Below are positions 34,746 to 44,461 of a stretch of 64,000 nucleotides of DNA, piece by piece. The DNA comes from Novosphingobium sp. CECT 9465. Its GTDB lineage: Bacteria; Pseudomonadota; Alphaproteobacteria; Sphingomonadales; Sphingomonadaceae. Under the pieces are notes generated by a model. The model did not search any database. It had not been told where the DNA came from and was given only the letters and a program-made list of their open reading frames with translations. The stretch spans positions 3,675,459 through 3,739,458 of the forward strand of contig NZ_CAKLBX010000001.1 in assembly GCF_920987055.1 (NCBI RefSeq), in the 5' to 3' direction. The translations under genes and the position numbers were made by a program. Each line of letters begins with the position of its first letter. Position 1 is the stretch's first letter.

Positions 34746-34922
34746 CTTGGCGATTATGTCTTTTGCAAAGACAAGCCTTGGATTCGTCATTGCGAGCGCC
34801 GCGAAGCGGGGAGAAGCAATCCAGAGCGGTGTGTAGCGGCGGTGGATTGCTTCGTCGGTTTCGCCTCCTCGCAATGACGAAGTGATGTTTGCAAAGGGTA
34901 TAATCGCCAAACAAAAAGGCCC
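34737..34922. repeat. Palindromic dispersed repeat bracketed by inverted terminator-tail copies
   Basis: The core at 34783-34881 has perfect arms TTCGTCATTGCGAG / CTCGCAATGACGAA, then GAAGCAATCC / GGATTGCTTC further in. This is the widespread CGTCATTGCGAG...GAAGCAATCC palindromic repeat of bacterial intergenic regions. It is flanked by two inverted copies of TTTGCAAA-NNNN-ATAATCGCCAA, at 34737-34769 and 34888-34922. There is no coding frame. Confidence 0.7.
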
Positions 34923-34961
34923 ACCCCCAGCCCCTCCCGCAAACGGGAGGGGGGATCACTA

Positions 34962-36551
34962 TCAATGGCGGAAGTGGCGCATGCCGGTGAAGACCATGGC
35001 AAGGCCCGCTTCGTCCGCCGCCTTGATAACTTCATCATCGCGCATCGAACCGCCGGGCTGGATGACGCAAGTCGCGCCTGCTTCAACGGCGGCCATCAAC
35101 CCGTCGGCAAACGGGAAAAAGGCATCTGATGCCACAGCCGAACCGTGTGTACGCGCTTCGGTAAAACCGTGCGTTTCAGCCGCTTCCTTTGCTTTGGCGG
35201 CGGCAATGCGCGATGAATCGCGGCGGTTCATCTGGCCTGCGCCGATGCCTGCGGTCACCCCGTCTTTGGCATAGACGATAGCGTTTGATTTCACATGCTT
35301 GGCCACGGTCCAAGCGAACAATGCGTCTTCAAGCTCTTGTTCGGTAGGTGCGCGCTTGGTCACCACCTTCAGGTCGGCCTTGTCGACCTTGCCCGAATCG
35401 CGGTCCTGCACCAGCAAGCCCCCGGCGATGGGCACGGTCACCAGCCCCTTGCGATCCGCATCGGGCAGGCTGTCCACCAGCAGCAGGCGCAGGTTCTTCT
35501 TGCGCTCAAACGCGGCCTTGGCCGCATCGTCCGCGCCCGGCGCCACCACCACTTCGGTGAAGATTTCGCAGATGGCATTTGCGGTCGGGCCATCAAGCGC
35601 TACGTTTGTCGCCACGATTCCGCCGAAAGCCGAAACCGAATCGCACTCCAGCGCCGCCTTCCATGCATCGAGCAGGGTATCCCCGCTCGCCACGCCACAG
35701 GGGTTGGCGTGCTTGACGATCACCACCGTCGGTTTCCCGACGGTAAATTCGGCAATCAGTTCCAGCGCGGCATTGGCATCGTTGTAATTGTTGTAGGACA
35801 GTTCCTTGCCCTGAATCTGCGTCGCCTGCGGCAGTCCGGTCACTGCCGGGTTGCGCGGAACATAGAGCGCCGCATCCTGATGCGGATTTTCACCATAGCG
35901 CAGCGTGGTCACGCGCGAAAACGCGCTCGCCAGCACTGGCGGGAAGTGTTCCTGCTGATCGACCGTTGCAAACCACTGCGAAATGGCCGCGTCATAGGCC
36001 GCCGTCGCGGCATAGGCCTTGGCCGCCATTGCCTTGCGAAATGCCAGCGTCGTGGCGCCGTCGTTCTGCGCCAGTTCGCCAAGGAAGGCGTCATAATCGG
36101 CAGCATCGGTCAGGATCGTCACGAAGCCGTGATTCTTCGCGGCAGAACGCACCATCGATGGCCCGCCGATGTCGATATTTTCGATCACCTCGTCGCGCGC
36201 GGCACCCTTGGCCACGGTCGCTTCGAACGGATAGAGGTTGACCACCACCAGATCGATCGCGCCGATGGAATGTTCGGCCATGGCAGCGGCGTGTTCGGGG
36301 TTGTCGCGCACTGCCAGCAGCCCCCCATGAATCGTCGGGTGCAGGGTCTTGACGCGCCCATCCATCATTTCAGGAAAGCCGGTGTGTTCGGACACGTCCT
36401 TTACCGTCAGCCCCGCATCGCGCAGGGCCTTGGCGGTGCCGCCGGTCGAAAGCAGCTCGACGCCGCGCGCCGCCAGCGCCTTGCCCAGATCGACAAGCCC
36501 GGCCTTGTCGGACACTGAAAGCAGCGCCCGCTTGATGGTAACCGTGGTCAC
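34962..36551 (-). CDS. purH: Bifunctional AICAR formyltransferase / IMP cyclohydrolase
   Basis: A 529-residue enzyme for the last two steps of IMP synthesis. N-terminal MGS-like cyclohydrolase domain ([38 protein letters not shown]), then the transformylase with [22 protein letters not shown], and [15 protein letters not shown]. It starts at GTG 36551 with AGGAA upstream; there is no ATG in a fitting position. It is downstream of the heparinase gene by 11 bp, so rpe, heparinase and purH form one leftward operon. Confidence 0.95.
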   Translation of the reverse strand: MTTVTIKRALLSVSDKAGLVDLGKALAARGVELLSTGGTAKALRDAGLTVKDVSEHTGFPEMMDGRVKTLHPTIHGGLLAVRDNPEHAAAMAEHSIGAIDLVVVNLYPFEATVAKGAARDEVIENIDIGGPSMVRSAAKNHGFVTILTDAADYDAFLGELAQNDGATTLAFRKAMAAKAYAATAAYDAAISQWFATVDQQEHFPPVLASAFSRVTTLRYGENPHQDAALYVPRNPAVTGLPQATQIQGKELSYNNYNDANAALELIAEFTVGKPTVVIVKHANPCGVASGDTLLDAWKAALECDSVSAFGGIVATNVALDGPTANAICEIFTEVVVAPGADDAAKAAFERKKNLRLLLVDSLPDADRKGLVTVPIAGGLLVQDRDSGKVDKADLKVVTKRAPTEQELEDALFAWTVAKHVKSNAIVYAKDGVTAGIGAGQMNRRDSSRIAAAKAKEAAETHGFTEARTHGSAVASDAFFPFADGLMAAVEAGATCVIQPGGSMRDDEVIKAADEAGLAMVFTGMRHFRH

Positions 36552-36562
36552 GTGTGGTATTC

Positions 36563-38455
36563 CTATCTCATCTTCTTGAGCAGCCAGGAGAAGCTCTCTC
36601 CGCTGCGGGGAACCTTGGCCGAGATCACCAGCTGGCGTGTGCCCACTGGCCGTCCCTGACCGTCTGCCCAAAGGCTTTCCTCGACCGTGATCGCATCGCG
36701 GCCCGAACGGAACTGCCACAGGCTGCCGTCGGACAGGGCAAGCGTCACGCCTTTCCCGTCCGAACTGGCGGCCAGCTCGATATGCGGACCCAGATGAAAG
36801 CGCAAGGCAACGCCGATGGTGCCGCGCTTGCCCTTGCGCCCCGCAGGCACCAGCAGATCCTCACCGCGCAGTTCGCTGCCATCGTCGCGCAGGATCAGGA
36901 TGCGGCGATGCACCAGTCCATAGCGCCCGACATAGCCGTTGTGGCTGGCCTCGATCCTGGTCGCACCCCCGCCTGAACCACTGGGTCCTGTGCCGTCAGC
37001 CGAAAGGGTCCGCCTGTCCACTTCCACCTCGGACACGCCCGATCCCAAGCGCCCGTTGATCAGCACGGCGGTGGAATTGAAATCGTCGATGGTCAGCGTC
37101 GAATGGGCGCCTGTCGCGCGTAACCCCTGTTCCAGCCGCAGCGGAATCAAGCCGCCCGCAAATGCCGCACCGCCGCAATTGACGATCAGCCGGTCGTGCC
37201 CATGACTGAATTCGAACGCCAGCGTCGATGCGCAGCCATCGCGGGCATGGCGTGCGACAGGTGGCGGCCCGGCATCGAACTGCAGCACGGCTTTCCCGGC
37301 AGTCGCGCGCTGATAGCCCCACTGCCGCGCATCGCGCAAAGGCCGGGTACGCACGCCGGTAATCCCGATCAGCGCGGCAATTCGCTCCGCCTCTATCGCG
37401 CCTGCGCCCTGCCAGTTGCCCAAACCGCCATCGCCGTGCAGCAGCGCCAGCAGTGGGGGCACCAGCAGGTTCAGCATCGTGCCGATCTGCGGCAGAGGAT
37501 CGGCGCGCACCGCTTCGTAGCAGGCGCGCAACAAGACCATCAGCTCGATCGCCTCGATCTGGCAGAGCGGGCTGCGTGAAAGCACCCCGCCATCGTCGCT
37601 CACCAATTCGCCCAATGCGCGCACCAGCCCAGCCTCGCCGAACAGCCGCCGCGCCTTGCCATCAGCCATGATCAGCCCGGCGGCGACCAGCGCGCACCAT
37701 CCGGCCACTTCGGCAAGCTGGTCCTCCGCCTTGCCGACATGGCGGTCAAGCCAGCGGGCGGTATCGTCGATCGTGTGCAGAGCACGGTTGCGCACTGCGC
37801 GGTCCTGCCCGGAAAGCACCAGCGGCGCATGAACCATCCAGTTGAGCAGGCGATGCCCGACATTGCCGACATCCCATGCAGGCGTCGGGTCTGGCTTGGG
37901 ATTGGCAGCCAGCCAGGTCGAGAAAATCCGCTCGGCCACTTGCGTACACTGCTGGCGCTGCCCGCCCGATTCCAGATCGCGCAGCCAGCGGAATCCGTGG
38001 ACCATGCGTTCGAACGGCGGCGGCAGGCGCGGTCCTGAAAAAGCGGTGTCGGCAATCGGCGATTTGAAGCCGTGGACAAGGAAATGCCCGGCCCGCAACG
38101 CCTTGCCCGCAGCGGCATCGCCGGGCAGCGGGTTTGTGACGGTGGCGGTCAGGCGGGTTTTTGCGCGCTTGCGGAACGGATGGATCGCGCTGGCGGGCAG
38201 GCCCAGCCGATAGGCAAAGCGCACCAGCCGGTCACCCGCACCCAGCGCTGGCGGCGCAAAATCGGCCAGCGCCAGCGCCCGGCCCGGCTCGATCGCGGCG
38301 GGATCGGCCAGCGATGGCGCATCCTCCTCCTGCGGAACATAGCGGTCGTGCGGATCGGCCAGCGGTTCTTCCTTCGTCGGATCGAGCGGCAGTGCGGGCG
38401 GAGCGGCGCCCGCCGCCGGGCGGCTTCCGATGGTGGAGAAGCCGCCGTCCCTCAT
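36563..38455 (-). CDS. Heparinase II/III family protein
   Basis: A 630-residue protein with an N-terminal alpha/alpha toroid ([81 protein letters not shown]) and a C-terminal heparinase II/III beta-sandwich ([61 protein letters not shown]). No signal peptide is evident and the first 60 residues are Pro/Ala-rich. The family includes polysaccharide lyases; substrate unknown. Homologues next to purH and rpe are common in alphaproteobacteria. Confidence 0.85.
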   Translation of the reverse strand: MRDGGFSTIGSRPAAGAAPPALPLDPTKEEPLADPHDRYVPQEEDAPSLADPAAIEPGRALALADFAPPALGAGDRLVRFAYRLGLPASAIHPFRKRAKTRLTATVTNPLPGDAAAGKALRAGHFLVHGFKSPIADTAFSGPRLPPPFERMVHGFRWLRDLESGGQRQQCTQVAERIFSTWLAANPKPDPTPAWDVGNVGHRLLNWMVHAPLVLSGQDRAVRNRALHTIDDTARWLDRHVGKAEDQLAEVAGWCALVAAGLIMADGKARRLFGEAGLVRALGELVSDDGGVLSRSPLCQIEAIELMVLLRACYEAVRADPLPQIGTMLNLLVPPLLALLHGDGGLGNWQGAGAIEAERIAALIGITGVRTRPLRDARQWGYQRATAGKAVLQFDAGPPPVARHARDGCASTLAFEFSHGHDRLIVNCGGAAFAGGLIPLRLEQGLRATGAHSTLTIDDFNSTAVLINGRLGSGVSEVEVDRRTLSADGTGPSGSGGGATRIEASHNGYVGRYGLVHRRILILRDDGSELRGEDLLVPAGRKGKRGTIGVALRFHLGPHIELAASSDGKGVTLALSDGSLWQFRSGRDAITVEESLWADGQGRPVGTRQLVISAKVPRSGESFSWLLKKMR

Positions 38456-38456
38456 A

Positions 38457-39116
38457 TCAGCCCAGGGCCTTCAATGCAGCGATATTGGTGGCATACTGGC
38501 CTGGCCCGCCCCGGAAGGTGGCGGTTCCGGCCACCAGCACATCGGCCCCGGCATCAACGCAGGACCGGATCGTCTTCAGATCCACCCCACCATCCACTTC
38601 AAGGTGAATGTCGCGGCCGGTCTTGTCGATCATCTTGCGCACTGCCTCGATCTTGCGCAGCTGGCTGGAAATGAAGCTCTGCCCCCCAAAACCGGGGTTC
38701 ACGCTCATCACCAGCACCAGATCCACGTCGTCGATCAGGTAATCCAGCATCTTCGCAGGCGTTCCGGGGTTGAGCGAAACCCCCGCCTTCTTGCCCAGCC
38801 CCTTGATCGCCTGCACCGTGCGATGAATGTGCGGACCGGCTTCGGGATGGACCGTGATGATGTCTGCCCCGGCATCGGCAAAGGCCTGAAGATAGCCGTC
38901 CACCGGCGAGATCATCAGATGCACGTCAAACGGCTTGGCCGTGTGCGGGCGAAGCGCCTTCACCACCATCGGGCCGATTGTAATATTGGGGACGAAATGG
39001 CCGTCCATCACGTCCACATGGATCCAGTCGGCCCCGGCTTCGTCAATCGCGCGCACTTCCTCGCCCAGCCGGGCGAAGTCTGCGGAAAGAATCGAAGGGG
39101 AAATCAGTGGTATCAT
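38457..39116 (-). CDS. rpe: Ribulose-phosphate 3-epimerase
   Basis: A 219-residue TIM-barrel epimerase interconverting ribulose 5-phosphate and xylulose 5-phosphate. It shows [59 protein letters not shown] and [11 protein letters not shown], with metal-ligand His and Asp residues in place. The ATG at 39116 gives the normal length. It is 1 nt from the heparinase gene. Confidence 0.96.
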   Translation of the reverse strand: MIPLISPSILSADFARLGEEVRAIDEAGADWIHVDVMDGHFVPNITIGPMVVKALRPHTAKPFDVHLMISPVDGYLQAFADAGADIITVHPEAGPHIHRTVQAIKGLGKKAGVSLNPGTPAKMLDYLIDDVDLVLVMSVNPGFGGQSFISSQLRKIEAVRKMIDKTGRDIHLEVDGGVDLKTIRSCVDAGADVLVAGTATFRGGPGQYATNIAALKALG

Positions 39117-39515
39117 CGGGCGGCGTCTTCCTGCGACGTGCGGCGTTCCTGCGGCGGTGGCAGGGGACACATGCACAACACCGACGCAACGCCTGGCGCC
39201 TGCAAATGGCCACCCCACGCCTTAAGCGGTTACCTTTGGCGAATCGGGCGGGCAAGCGTTTTGAACAGTCTTATCCACACGGAATGTCCCGCATCGGAGC
39301 CGATTCGCGGCAAGCGGAAGCGGTGTTTTGTCGATGAACGGTTCATCGCATGAAAATTCAGCGGGCATTCACGGCACGAATCGTACTTAACGGCGGCGAA
39401 ATCTGCCGGTATGTCGCTGGCGGGGACAAGGATGTCACAAAGCCAGCGGTCGCAATTTCATGCGGTCAGGGTGCGATGTGCCGCACAGAAACATCGAAAC
39501 TGGGGTTAATTGACC
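39117..39515. other. Intergenic region with a perfect DnaA box
   Basis: A gap of about 400 bp without a credible gene, between divergent rpe and the DUF2141 gene. It contains TTATCCACA at 39271-39279, identical to the E. coli DnaA-box consensus, about 11 kb right of oriC. TTGAACAG just before it may be a -35-like element. A rightward frame from 39350 overlaps DUF2141 in another phase and has no recognisable features. Confidence 0.55.
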
Positions 39516-40028
39516 ATGATTACGCCGAGACGTCTTCACGCCACGGCCCTTGCCTTTGCTGCAACCGTCGCCACCATGACCGGCGCGGGAACGGCTTTCG
39601 CGGCACCTGCCAGCGCAACCAGCGGCAGGCCGAACTGTGCCGGGCCGGCAAGCGACACCTGGGTCAACGTGACCATCGATGGCGTGCGGAACGGCAACGG
39701 GTTGATGGCGGTAACGCTTTATGCCGACGAATCGCGCAAGTTCCTCGTCAAGAAAGGCTCGATGTACGTCGGCCGTGTCGATGCCACGGCGCCCGAAACG
39801 AAGATGTGCCTGTTCGTGCCCAAGCCCGGCGTCTATGTACTGGCGGTCTATCACGATGAGGATTCAAGCCGCAATCTCAAGCGTGGCGGCGTACTCGGCC
39901 TGCCTGAGGAAGGTTTCGGCTTTTCCAACAATCCGCCTACCGTCGCGAGCATTCCCTCGTTCCGGTCGGTGCGGCTGAACATCGCCAAGTCGGGCCTGTC
40001 GACCCGCATCCATCTCAAGTATCCGTGA
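39516..40028 (+). CDS. DUF2141 family secreted protein
   Basis: A 170-residue exported protein: signal peptide ending near TGAGTAFAAPASA, then the DUF2141 beta-sandwich with VTIDGVRNGNGLMAVTLYADESRKFL, PKPGVYVLAVYHDEDSSRNL and GVLGLPEEGFGFSNNP. Function unknown; periplasmic or surface. I take the ATG at 39516 rather than a TTG six bases earlier. Confidence 0.88.
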   Translation: MITPRRLHATALAFAATVATMTGAGTAFAAPASATSGRPNCAGPASDTWVNVTIDGVRNGNGLMAVTLYADESRKFLVKKGSMYVGRVDATAPETKMCLFVPKPGVYVLAVYHDEDSSRNLKRGGVLGLPEEGFGFSNNPPTVASIPSFRSVRLNIAKSGLSTRIHLKYP

Positions 40029-40035
40029 TTCGAAT

Positions 40036-40064
40036 GGGGAGTCGGAAGGCTCCCCGCTTGTTTT
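40036..40064. terminator. Terminator between DUF2141 and the nucleotidyltransferase gene
   Basis: GGGGAG / CTCCCC stem with an 8-nt loop, followed by GCTTGTTTT. It lies between convergent genes. Confidence 0.6.
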
Positions 40065-40088
40065 GGGCTTTTCTGGCCTCTTCGCGCC

Positions 40089-40850
40089 TCAGCCCTCGTC
40101 CGCAGTCGCCTGAACTGCGGCGAATGTGGGCGCCAGATACCACGGCGCCAGTTCCTCGGCCAATTCGTGCGCGCGCGGATCGTCCACGTCCATCCACCAG
40201 GCATCGTCGATGTCCATCGTGCCCGCGCGACCTGCATCGGCCAGCCGCTGCATTCCGTCCGAAAGGCTGCCCGACTTGCCGGCAGCAATGGCTTCGCGGA
40301 TGGCGATGGCCAGTTCGGGTGTTGCCAGAAACGCCCCGCAATCCACCGCATCATAAGGTGCGATGGTCTTGCCGATGGCGGTGATCCGTCCTTCGTCGTC
40401 CATCTTCACCCACGTTGCATCGTCGGGATCGACCAGCGGGTTGTCGACACGGCGGTCGATCGCCAGGGTCACGCCACGATCCGGGCGGTCTTCGGCGAGC
40501 AGGCGCGCGAGAATATCGGCTTCGAACATGTGGTCGGCCATCATCAGCAGGTAATTGCCATCGCATCGCGTCGCCCCCGCCATGACCGAAAAGCCGTTGG
40601 GCGTGGACCAGTCGGAAAGCCGTACCGGTACGATCTCGATCCCGGCGCGCAGGGAAAGGTCGGCGAGGAACGCCTCGACCAGATCGGCCTTGTGCCCGGT
40701 CACCACCACCACACGGGTAACGCCTGCGAGCATCGCCTGACGGACGCCAATCTCGATCAGCGGCACACCGGCCACAGGTGTCAGCGGCTTTGAGGGCGAA
40801 AGGTCGGCAAGGCGGCTGCCGTAACCGGCGGCAATGATCAGCGCGTCCAT
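40089..40850 (-). CDS. Nucleotidyltransferase, probable CTP:inositol-1-phosphate cytidylyltransferase
   Basis: A 253-residue NTP-transferase-fold protein. ALIIAAGYGSRLADLSPSKPLTPVAGVPLIE is the nucleotide-binding signature with the catalytic Lys in SKPL; MMADHMFEADIL gives the metal-binding Asp. Sugar-1-phosphate nucleotidyltransferases share this fold. The neighbouring myo-inositol-1-phosphate synthase and CDP-alcohol transferases make inositol-1-phosphate the best guess for substrate, as in the IPCT domain of di-inositol-phosphate synthases. That specificity is inference. Confidence 0.75.
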   Translation of the reverse strand: MDALIIAAGYGSRLADLSPSKPLTPVAGVPLIEIGVRQAMLAGVTRVVVVTGHKADLVEAFLADLSLRAGIEIVPVRLSDWSTPNGFSVMAGATRCDGNYLLMMADHMFEADILARLLAEDRPDRGVTLAIDRRVDNPLVDPDDATWVKMDDEGRITAIGKTIAPYDAVDCGAFLATPELAIAIREAIAAGKSGSLSDGMQRLADAGRAGTMDIDDAWWMDVDDPRAHELAEELAPWYLAPTFAAVQATADEG

Positions 40851-40883
40851 CGGGATTCTCTGTAATTATCGGGATTTTAAACA

Positions 40884-40924
40884 TGAAAAGGCCGACCAGA
40901 CGTCCGCCCGGTCGGCCATTTTCA
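40884..40924 (-). terminator. Terminator of the inositol-phosphate synthase gene
   Basis: GGCCGACC / GGTCGGCC core stem extended by TGAAAA / TTTTCA with one bulged base. It lies between the synthase stop and the nucleotidyltransferase start, so the two genes may be transcribed separately. Confidence 0.75.
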
Positions 40925-40942
40925 TTGCACGAGGCAAGTCGC

Positions 40943-42043
40943 TTATTCGGCGGCCAGCTTTTCGACCGAGGCATATTCCTCGACCATCTGGGCTGCGACA
41001 TCGTCGTTGAACTGCTGCGGCGGATGCTTGCAGAAGTAGGCCGACGGGCCGATCAGCGCACCACCTTCACCACGATCGAGCGCAACCTTGCAGCAACGTA
41101 TCGCGTCCATCACGCAAGCCGCCGAGTTCGGGCTGTCTTCGACCGAAAGGCGAAGTTCGAGGTTCATGGGCACATTGCCCCACTGCTGGCCTTCCATGCG
41201 GATGAAGCACAGCTTGTTGTCCTTCTGCCATGGAACATAGTCCGAAGGACCAACGTGGATGTTTTCATCGGCCAGACGCGTGGCAAGCATGGCTTGCACC
41301 GCTTCGGTCTTCGATTCCTTCTTGCTGCCCAGACGCTGGCGGTCGAGCATGTTCATGAAATCGGTGTTGCCGCCGGTGTTCAGCTGATACGTGCGTTCCA
41401 CATTCACGCCGCGCGCTGCAAACAGGCTGGAAAGAACGCGGTGGACGATCGTGGCGCCAACCTGCGCCTTGATGTCGTCACCCACGATCGGGATACGCTT
41501 TTCGCGGAACTTCGATTCCCATTCGGGGGTCGAAGCGATGAACACGGGCATGCAGTTGACCACGGCAACGCCGGCTTCAAGAGCACATTCCATGTAGAAT
41601 TCGGTTGCCTTCTGCGAACCGACCGGCAGGAAGTTGAGCAGCACTTCGGCGCCCGATTCCTTCAGTGCAGCAACGATGCTGGCCTGTGTCGCTTCGGGTT
41701 CGTCAGCAACGATGAAGCCCTTTTCACCAACGCCGGTCATGTGCGGGGCAACGCCGTCCGACACATAGCCCATGATCACCTTGGCGCCGGTTGGCGGCAC
41801 GGTGGCCTGGAAAACAGTGGTGTTGTTCGGGCCAGCGAAGATCGCTTCCGAAATATCCTTGCCGACCTTGCGTGCATCGACATCGACGCCCAGCACGAAA
41901 TCGACATCGCCCGCGCCATAGCCACCGATCCGGTCATGGATCAGGCCCTGCGAAGAATTGTTGTTGCGATAGTAGGCAACCCCCTGCACCAGCGAGCTAG
42001 CGCAGTTGCCTACGCCGATCACGGCGACCTTGATTGGCTTCAT
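40943..42043 (-). CDS. ino1: myo-Inositol-1-phosphate synthase
   Basis: A 366-residue NAD enzyme converting glucose 6-phosphate to inositol 1-phosphate (actinobacterial/archaeal short form). Rossmann motif IKVAVIGVGNCASSLVQGVAYY, then LLNFLPVGSQKATEFYMECALEAGVAVVNCMPVFIAS, VGDDIKAQVGATIVHR, and the catalytic-domain NTGGNTDFMNMLDRQRLGSKKESKTEAV. The ATG at 42043 follows AAGGGA. It is the committed step for all inositol lipids and therefore the anchor of this cluster. Confidence 0.93.
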   Translation of the reverse strand: MKPIKVAVIGVGNCASSLVQGVAYYRNNNSSQGLIHDRIGGYGAGDVDFVLGVDVDARKVGKDISEAIFAGPNNTTVFQATVPPTGAKVIMGYVSDGVAPHMTGVGEKGFIVADEPEATQASIVAALKESGAEVLLNFLPVGSQKATEFYMECALEAGVAVVNCMPVFIASTPEWESKFREKRIPIVGDDIKAQVGATIVHRVLSSLFAARGVNVERTYQLNTGGNTDFMNMLDRQRLGSKKESKTEAVQAMLATRLADENIHVGPSDYVPWQKDNKLCFIRMEGQQWGNVPMNLELRLSVEDSPNSAACVMDAIRCCKVALDRGEGGALIGPSAYFCKHPPQQFNDDVAAQMVEEYASVEKLAAE

Positions 42044-42137
42044 GAATTCAGATCCCTTCACACAGGCGCCCAGGGCGGCTGTAACGATAACGCCTCATTT
42101 ATAAATCGCGCGCCAAAAGCAAGAAGAATCCCCGCCG

Positions 42138-43307
42138 TCAAGCTTGCTTAGGCACGAGAGCGAAAATGACTGCCACCAGCCACCCCGCCGCAGCGATCGC
42201 GAAAAGGGCCAGGACAAGCGTCGCAAACCCGAACGCAATCAACAGAGCAAACACCAGCGCAAAAAAATCGCGACTGGTCATGAAAGTCAGCCATTGCATG
42301 ATCTGCGATGGCTTTTCGTCAACAACGCCAACCCGAACCGCCGCGGTTTCCGCTGGCCGATTCCCGCTTGCACCCCCGGAACGCCTGTCAGCGCCCTTGG
42401 AACGATAGTGCTCCTTGACAAGATCGAAGCTGAACGGGGCATTACTGCGCGCCGCCGCCCGTCCGATCAGGAAAAGCCCCATAGCGAGCAAAACAAGCCC
42501 CGTATAGCCAAGGCTTGCGCCCAGCAGTTCACCCCGCATCTGGAGGTTCAGCGCCACGCCCAGCAGAAACGCCAGATTCGTTGCGGCATCGATCAGGCTG
42601 TCCATCCGCGCGCCTTCGGGCGATGTGCGCCAGGTTGCGCGGGAAACCTCGCCGTCCACGCCATCGAAGATCGATGCGGCCTGGAACAGCAGCGCGCCCG
42701 CCACCAGCCCCCAGGCGCCGCCCACCAACAGGCAGGCGAACATGGCAATCGCGATCAGCGCGGTGCCGATCGTTGCATGGACGGGCCGGAATCCCGGAAT
42801 GCGCAAGGCCACGCTGGACATTGCCTGCGATACCGGACGGTTGATATGGCGCGATACGATGCCGTCGGTGGGCTTGGCGGTAGACCGCAGGATCGCGCGC
42901 CCGGCTGCGCGCAGCCGCTCCGCCGCGCCCTGTCCCGCCGCAATCGCGCGCGCCACAGCCTCGTCAACGCCATGGCCTGCTGCGATCTCCACCCCATCGA
43001 CGGGTTCGTTGCGCCCCGCCACGGCATCGGTGATCGCCTGTGCCGGAGGCAGGGCATCGCCCCGGATCACGGCCGTGCTGGCCACAGGGTTCGCAGGTTG
43101 CCGTTCGAATGCAACCGGTGTGAATGATACCGGCATGGTCCCACCAAGGCGTTCTGCCTCGGCGCGGGTCGTCGCGCTGGGCTGCCAGCCTGCTCCTCCA
43201 AGCACTTCGCAGGCGGCAATCCCGGCCAGCCGCGCTTCACGCACGACGCGCGCTGCGGCAGGAATGCCTGCCACAAGCAGGTCCGCGTCCCGCCCGGTTG
43301 CAAACAC
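42138..43307 (-). CDS. CDP-alcohol phosphatidyltransferase with N-terminal nucleotidyltransferase-like domain
   Basis: About 389 residues. The first half (residues 1-150) looks like a shortened sugar-nucleotidyltransferase fold. The second half is a multi-pass CDP-alcohol phosphotransferase domain with the motif DGVDGEVSRATWRTSPEGARMDSLIDA, a DxxDGxxSR-x8-GxxxDxxxD variant. The plan recalls IPCT-DIPPS fusion enzymes that join CDP-inositol to another alcohol. Start is uncertain: GTG at 43307 has no ribosome-binding site, and similar residues (ALIV) continue upstream to an ATT at 43328 preceded by AGGA. Confidence 0.8.
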   Translation of the reverse strand: MFATGRDADLLVAGIPAAARVVREARLAGIAACEVLGGAGWQPSATTRAEAERLGGTMPVSFTPVAFERQPANPVASTAVIRGDALPPAQAITDAVAGRNEPVDGVEIAAGHGVDEAVARAIAAGQGAAERLRAAGRAILRSTAKPTDGIVSRHINRPVSQAMSSVALRIPGFRPVHATIGTALIAIAMFACLLVGGAWGLVAGALLFQAASIFDGVDGEVSRATWRTSPEGARMDSLIDAATNLAFLLGVALNLQMRGELLGASLGYTGLVLLAMGLFLIGRAAARSNAPFSFDLVKEHYRSKGADRRSGGASGNRPAETAAVRVGVVDEKPSQIMQWLTFMTSRDFFALVFALLIAFGFATLVLALFAIAAAGWLVAVIFALVPKQA

Positions 43308-43492
43308 GATAAGAGCAGAAGTGGAAATGGCCGGTCTATCCTGTCATGGCGCGTTTGATGGGGTGCGTTGCCCCCGCTCCCGCACACCTATCCGGTGCAA
43401 AGTCTGCGCCGACCCTGTTTACCGGGGCGGCAGATTTATATAGCCGTGAATCCCGGTCGCCAAGCCATGACGACACAAGAGGAGTGCACAAA

Positions 43493-44461
43493 ATGACGAG
43501 GTTCGCTGACGCCAGGGACGCCAAGCGCCCCAAGCGCCCGCGTGAAATGCAGGATTCCCTGAATTTCTACCTCTATCACCCTCTGGCGTGGCGGCTGGCA
43601 AAGCTGCTTTCGCATACGCCACTGACCCCGAACATGGTTTCGGTTATCGGGGGGTCGCTGGTGGTGATGGCGGGCGTGGTCTATTTCAACATGGATTCAA
43701 CCGGCGGCACCTGGGCGCTCGGCTGGCCGTGGGGCGCGCTGCTGGGCATGGTCCTGCACATGAGCTGGCACGTGGTCGATGGCGCCGATGGCGATCTTGC
43801 GCGGTTGACCGGAAAATCCAGCCCGATCGGCGAAATGGTCGATGGCGTGTGCGATTATGTCAGCCACATCGTCGTCTACGTCCTGCTGGCGTTCGTGCTC
43901 ACCCGCCAGATCGGCGCAGGCCCGGCCTGGGCGTGGACACTGGCGGCGGGGGCATCCCATATCGTCCAGTCCAACCACGTCGAAGTGCAGCGCCGCTTCT
44001 ATCAGTACTGGACCTATGGCGTTCCGTGGCTCAACAATTCACGCGGGAATGGCGCGGGCATTCTCGGCTCAGGCAGCGTGTTCGCCCGCCTGTTCGAACC
44101 TGTCGCGCAAGGCTATCTTTATCTCGCCGCCGGGATGACGCCCCACGCGCGCACCATCGACAACGCGGTTGGCGAAGCCATGGCCAAACAGGACTCTGCG
44201 CGTCTCGACGTTATCCGGGGCGAAGTCGCACGAGAGCAGAAGCCGCTGCTCAGCTTCCTCAAGCTGCTCGGTCCCAATCCGCGCGCCATCGTGCTCGGCC
44301 TTGCGATGATCGCGGGCAGCCCGGTATGGTACTTCTTCTATCAGGCGGTTGTGCTCAACGCGCTGCTGGCGATTTCGGTGATCCTGCACAACCGTGCCGC
44401 AACGCTGACGGCCAGCCGCATCGCGGGCGCCAAAAAGGCCGCCTCTGCCGCGTTCAGCTGA
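43493..44461 (+). CDS. CDP-alcohol phosphatidyltransferase family protein
   Basis: A 322-residue membrane enzyme, a second member of the family. The signature is VVDGADGDLARLTGKSSPIGEMVDGVCDY with DxxDGxxAR-x8-GxxxDxxxD. Several hydrophobic helices follow, and HVEVQRRFYQYWTYGVPW is a conserved cytosolic stretch. It moves a phospho-alcohol group from a CDP-linked donor to an acceptor; with ino1 nearby, inositol phosphate or CDP-inositol chemistry is likely. GAGGAG precedes the ATG. It diverges from the preceding gene (185 bp) and overlaps the convergent flippase by 8 nt. Confidence 0.87.
   Translation: MTRFADARDAKRPKRPREMQDSLNFYLYHPLAWRLAKLLSHTPLTPNMVSVIGGSLVVMAGVVYFNMDSTGGTWALGWPWGALLGMVLHMSWHVVDGADGDLARLTGKSSPIGEMVDGVCDYVSHIVVYVLLAFVLTRQIGAGPAWAWTLAAGASHIVQSNHVEVQRRFYQYWTYGVPWLNNSRGNGAGILGSGSVFARLFEPVAQGYLYLAAGMTPHARTIDNAVGEAMAKQDSARLDVIRGEVAREQKPLLSFLKLLGPNPRAIVLGLAMIAGSPVWYFFYQAVVLNALLAISVILHNRAATLTASRIAGAKKAASAAFS

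Noticed and set aside
34875..34904. Promoter reading into the purH 3' end from the repeat (TATAAT at 34899)
   Set aside because: The -10 is perfect but no acceptable -35 exists at 16-18 bp, and the same position in the other copies reads CATAAT.
36563..36719. Extended start of purH inside the heparinase gene
   Set aside because: PurH homologues begin near [13 protein letters not shown]; the GTG at 36551 with AGGAA explains the start.
39350..39859. Rightward frame of 169 codons before and over DUF2141
   Set aside because: Overlaps DUF2141 in another phase, lacks a ribosome-binding site and any protein-like features.
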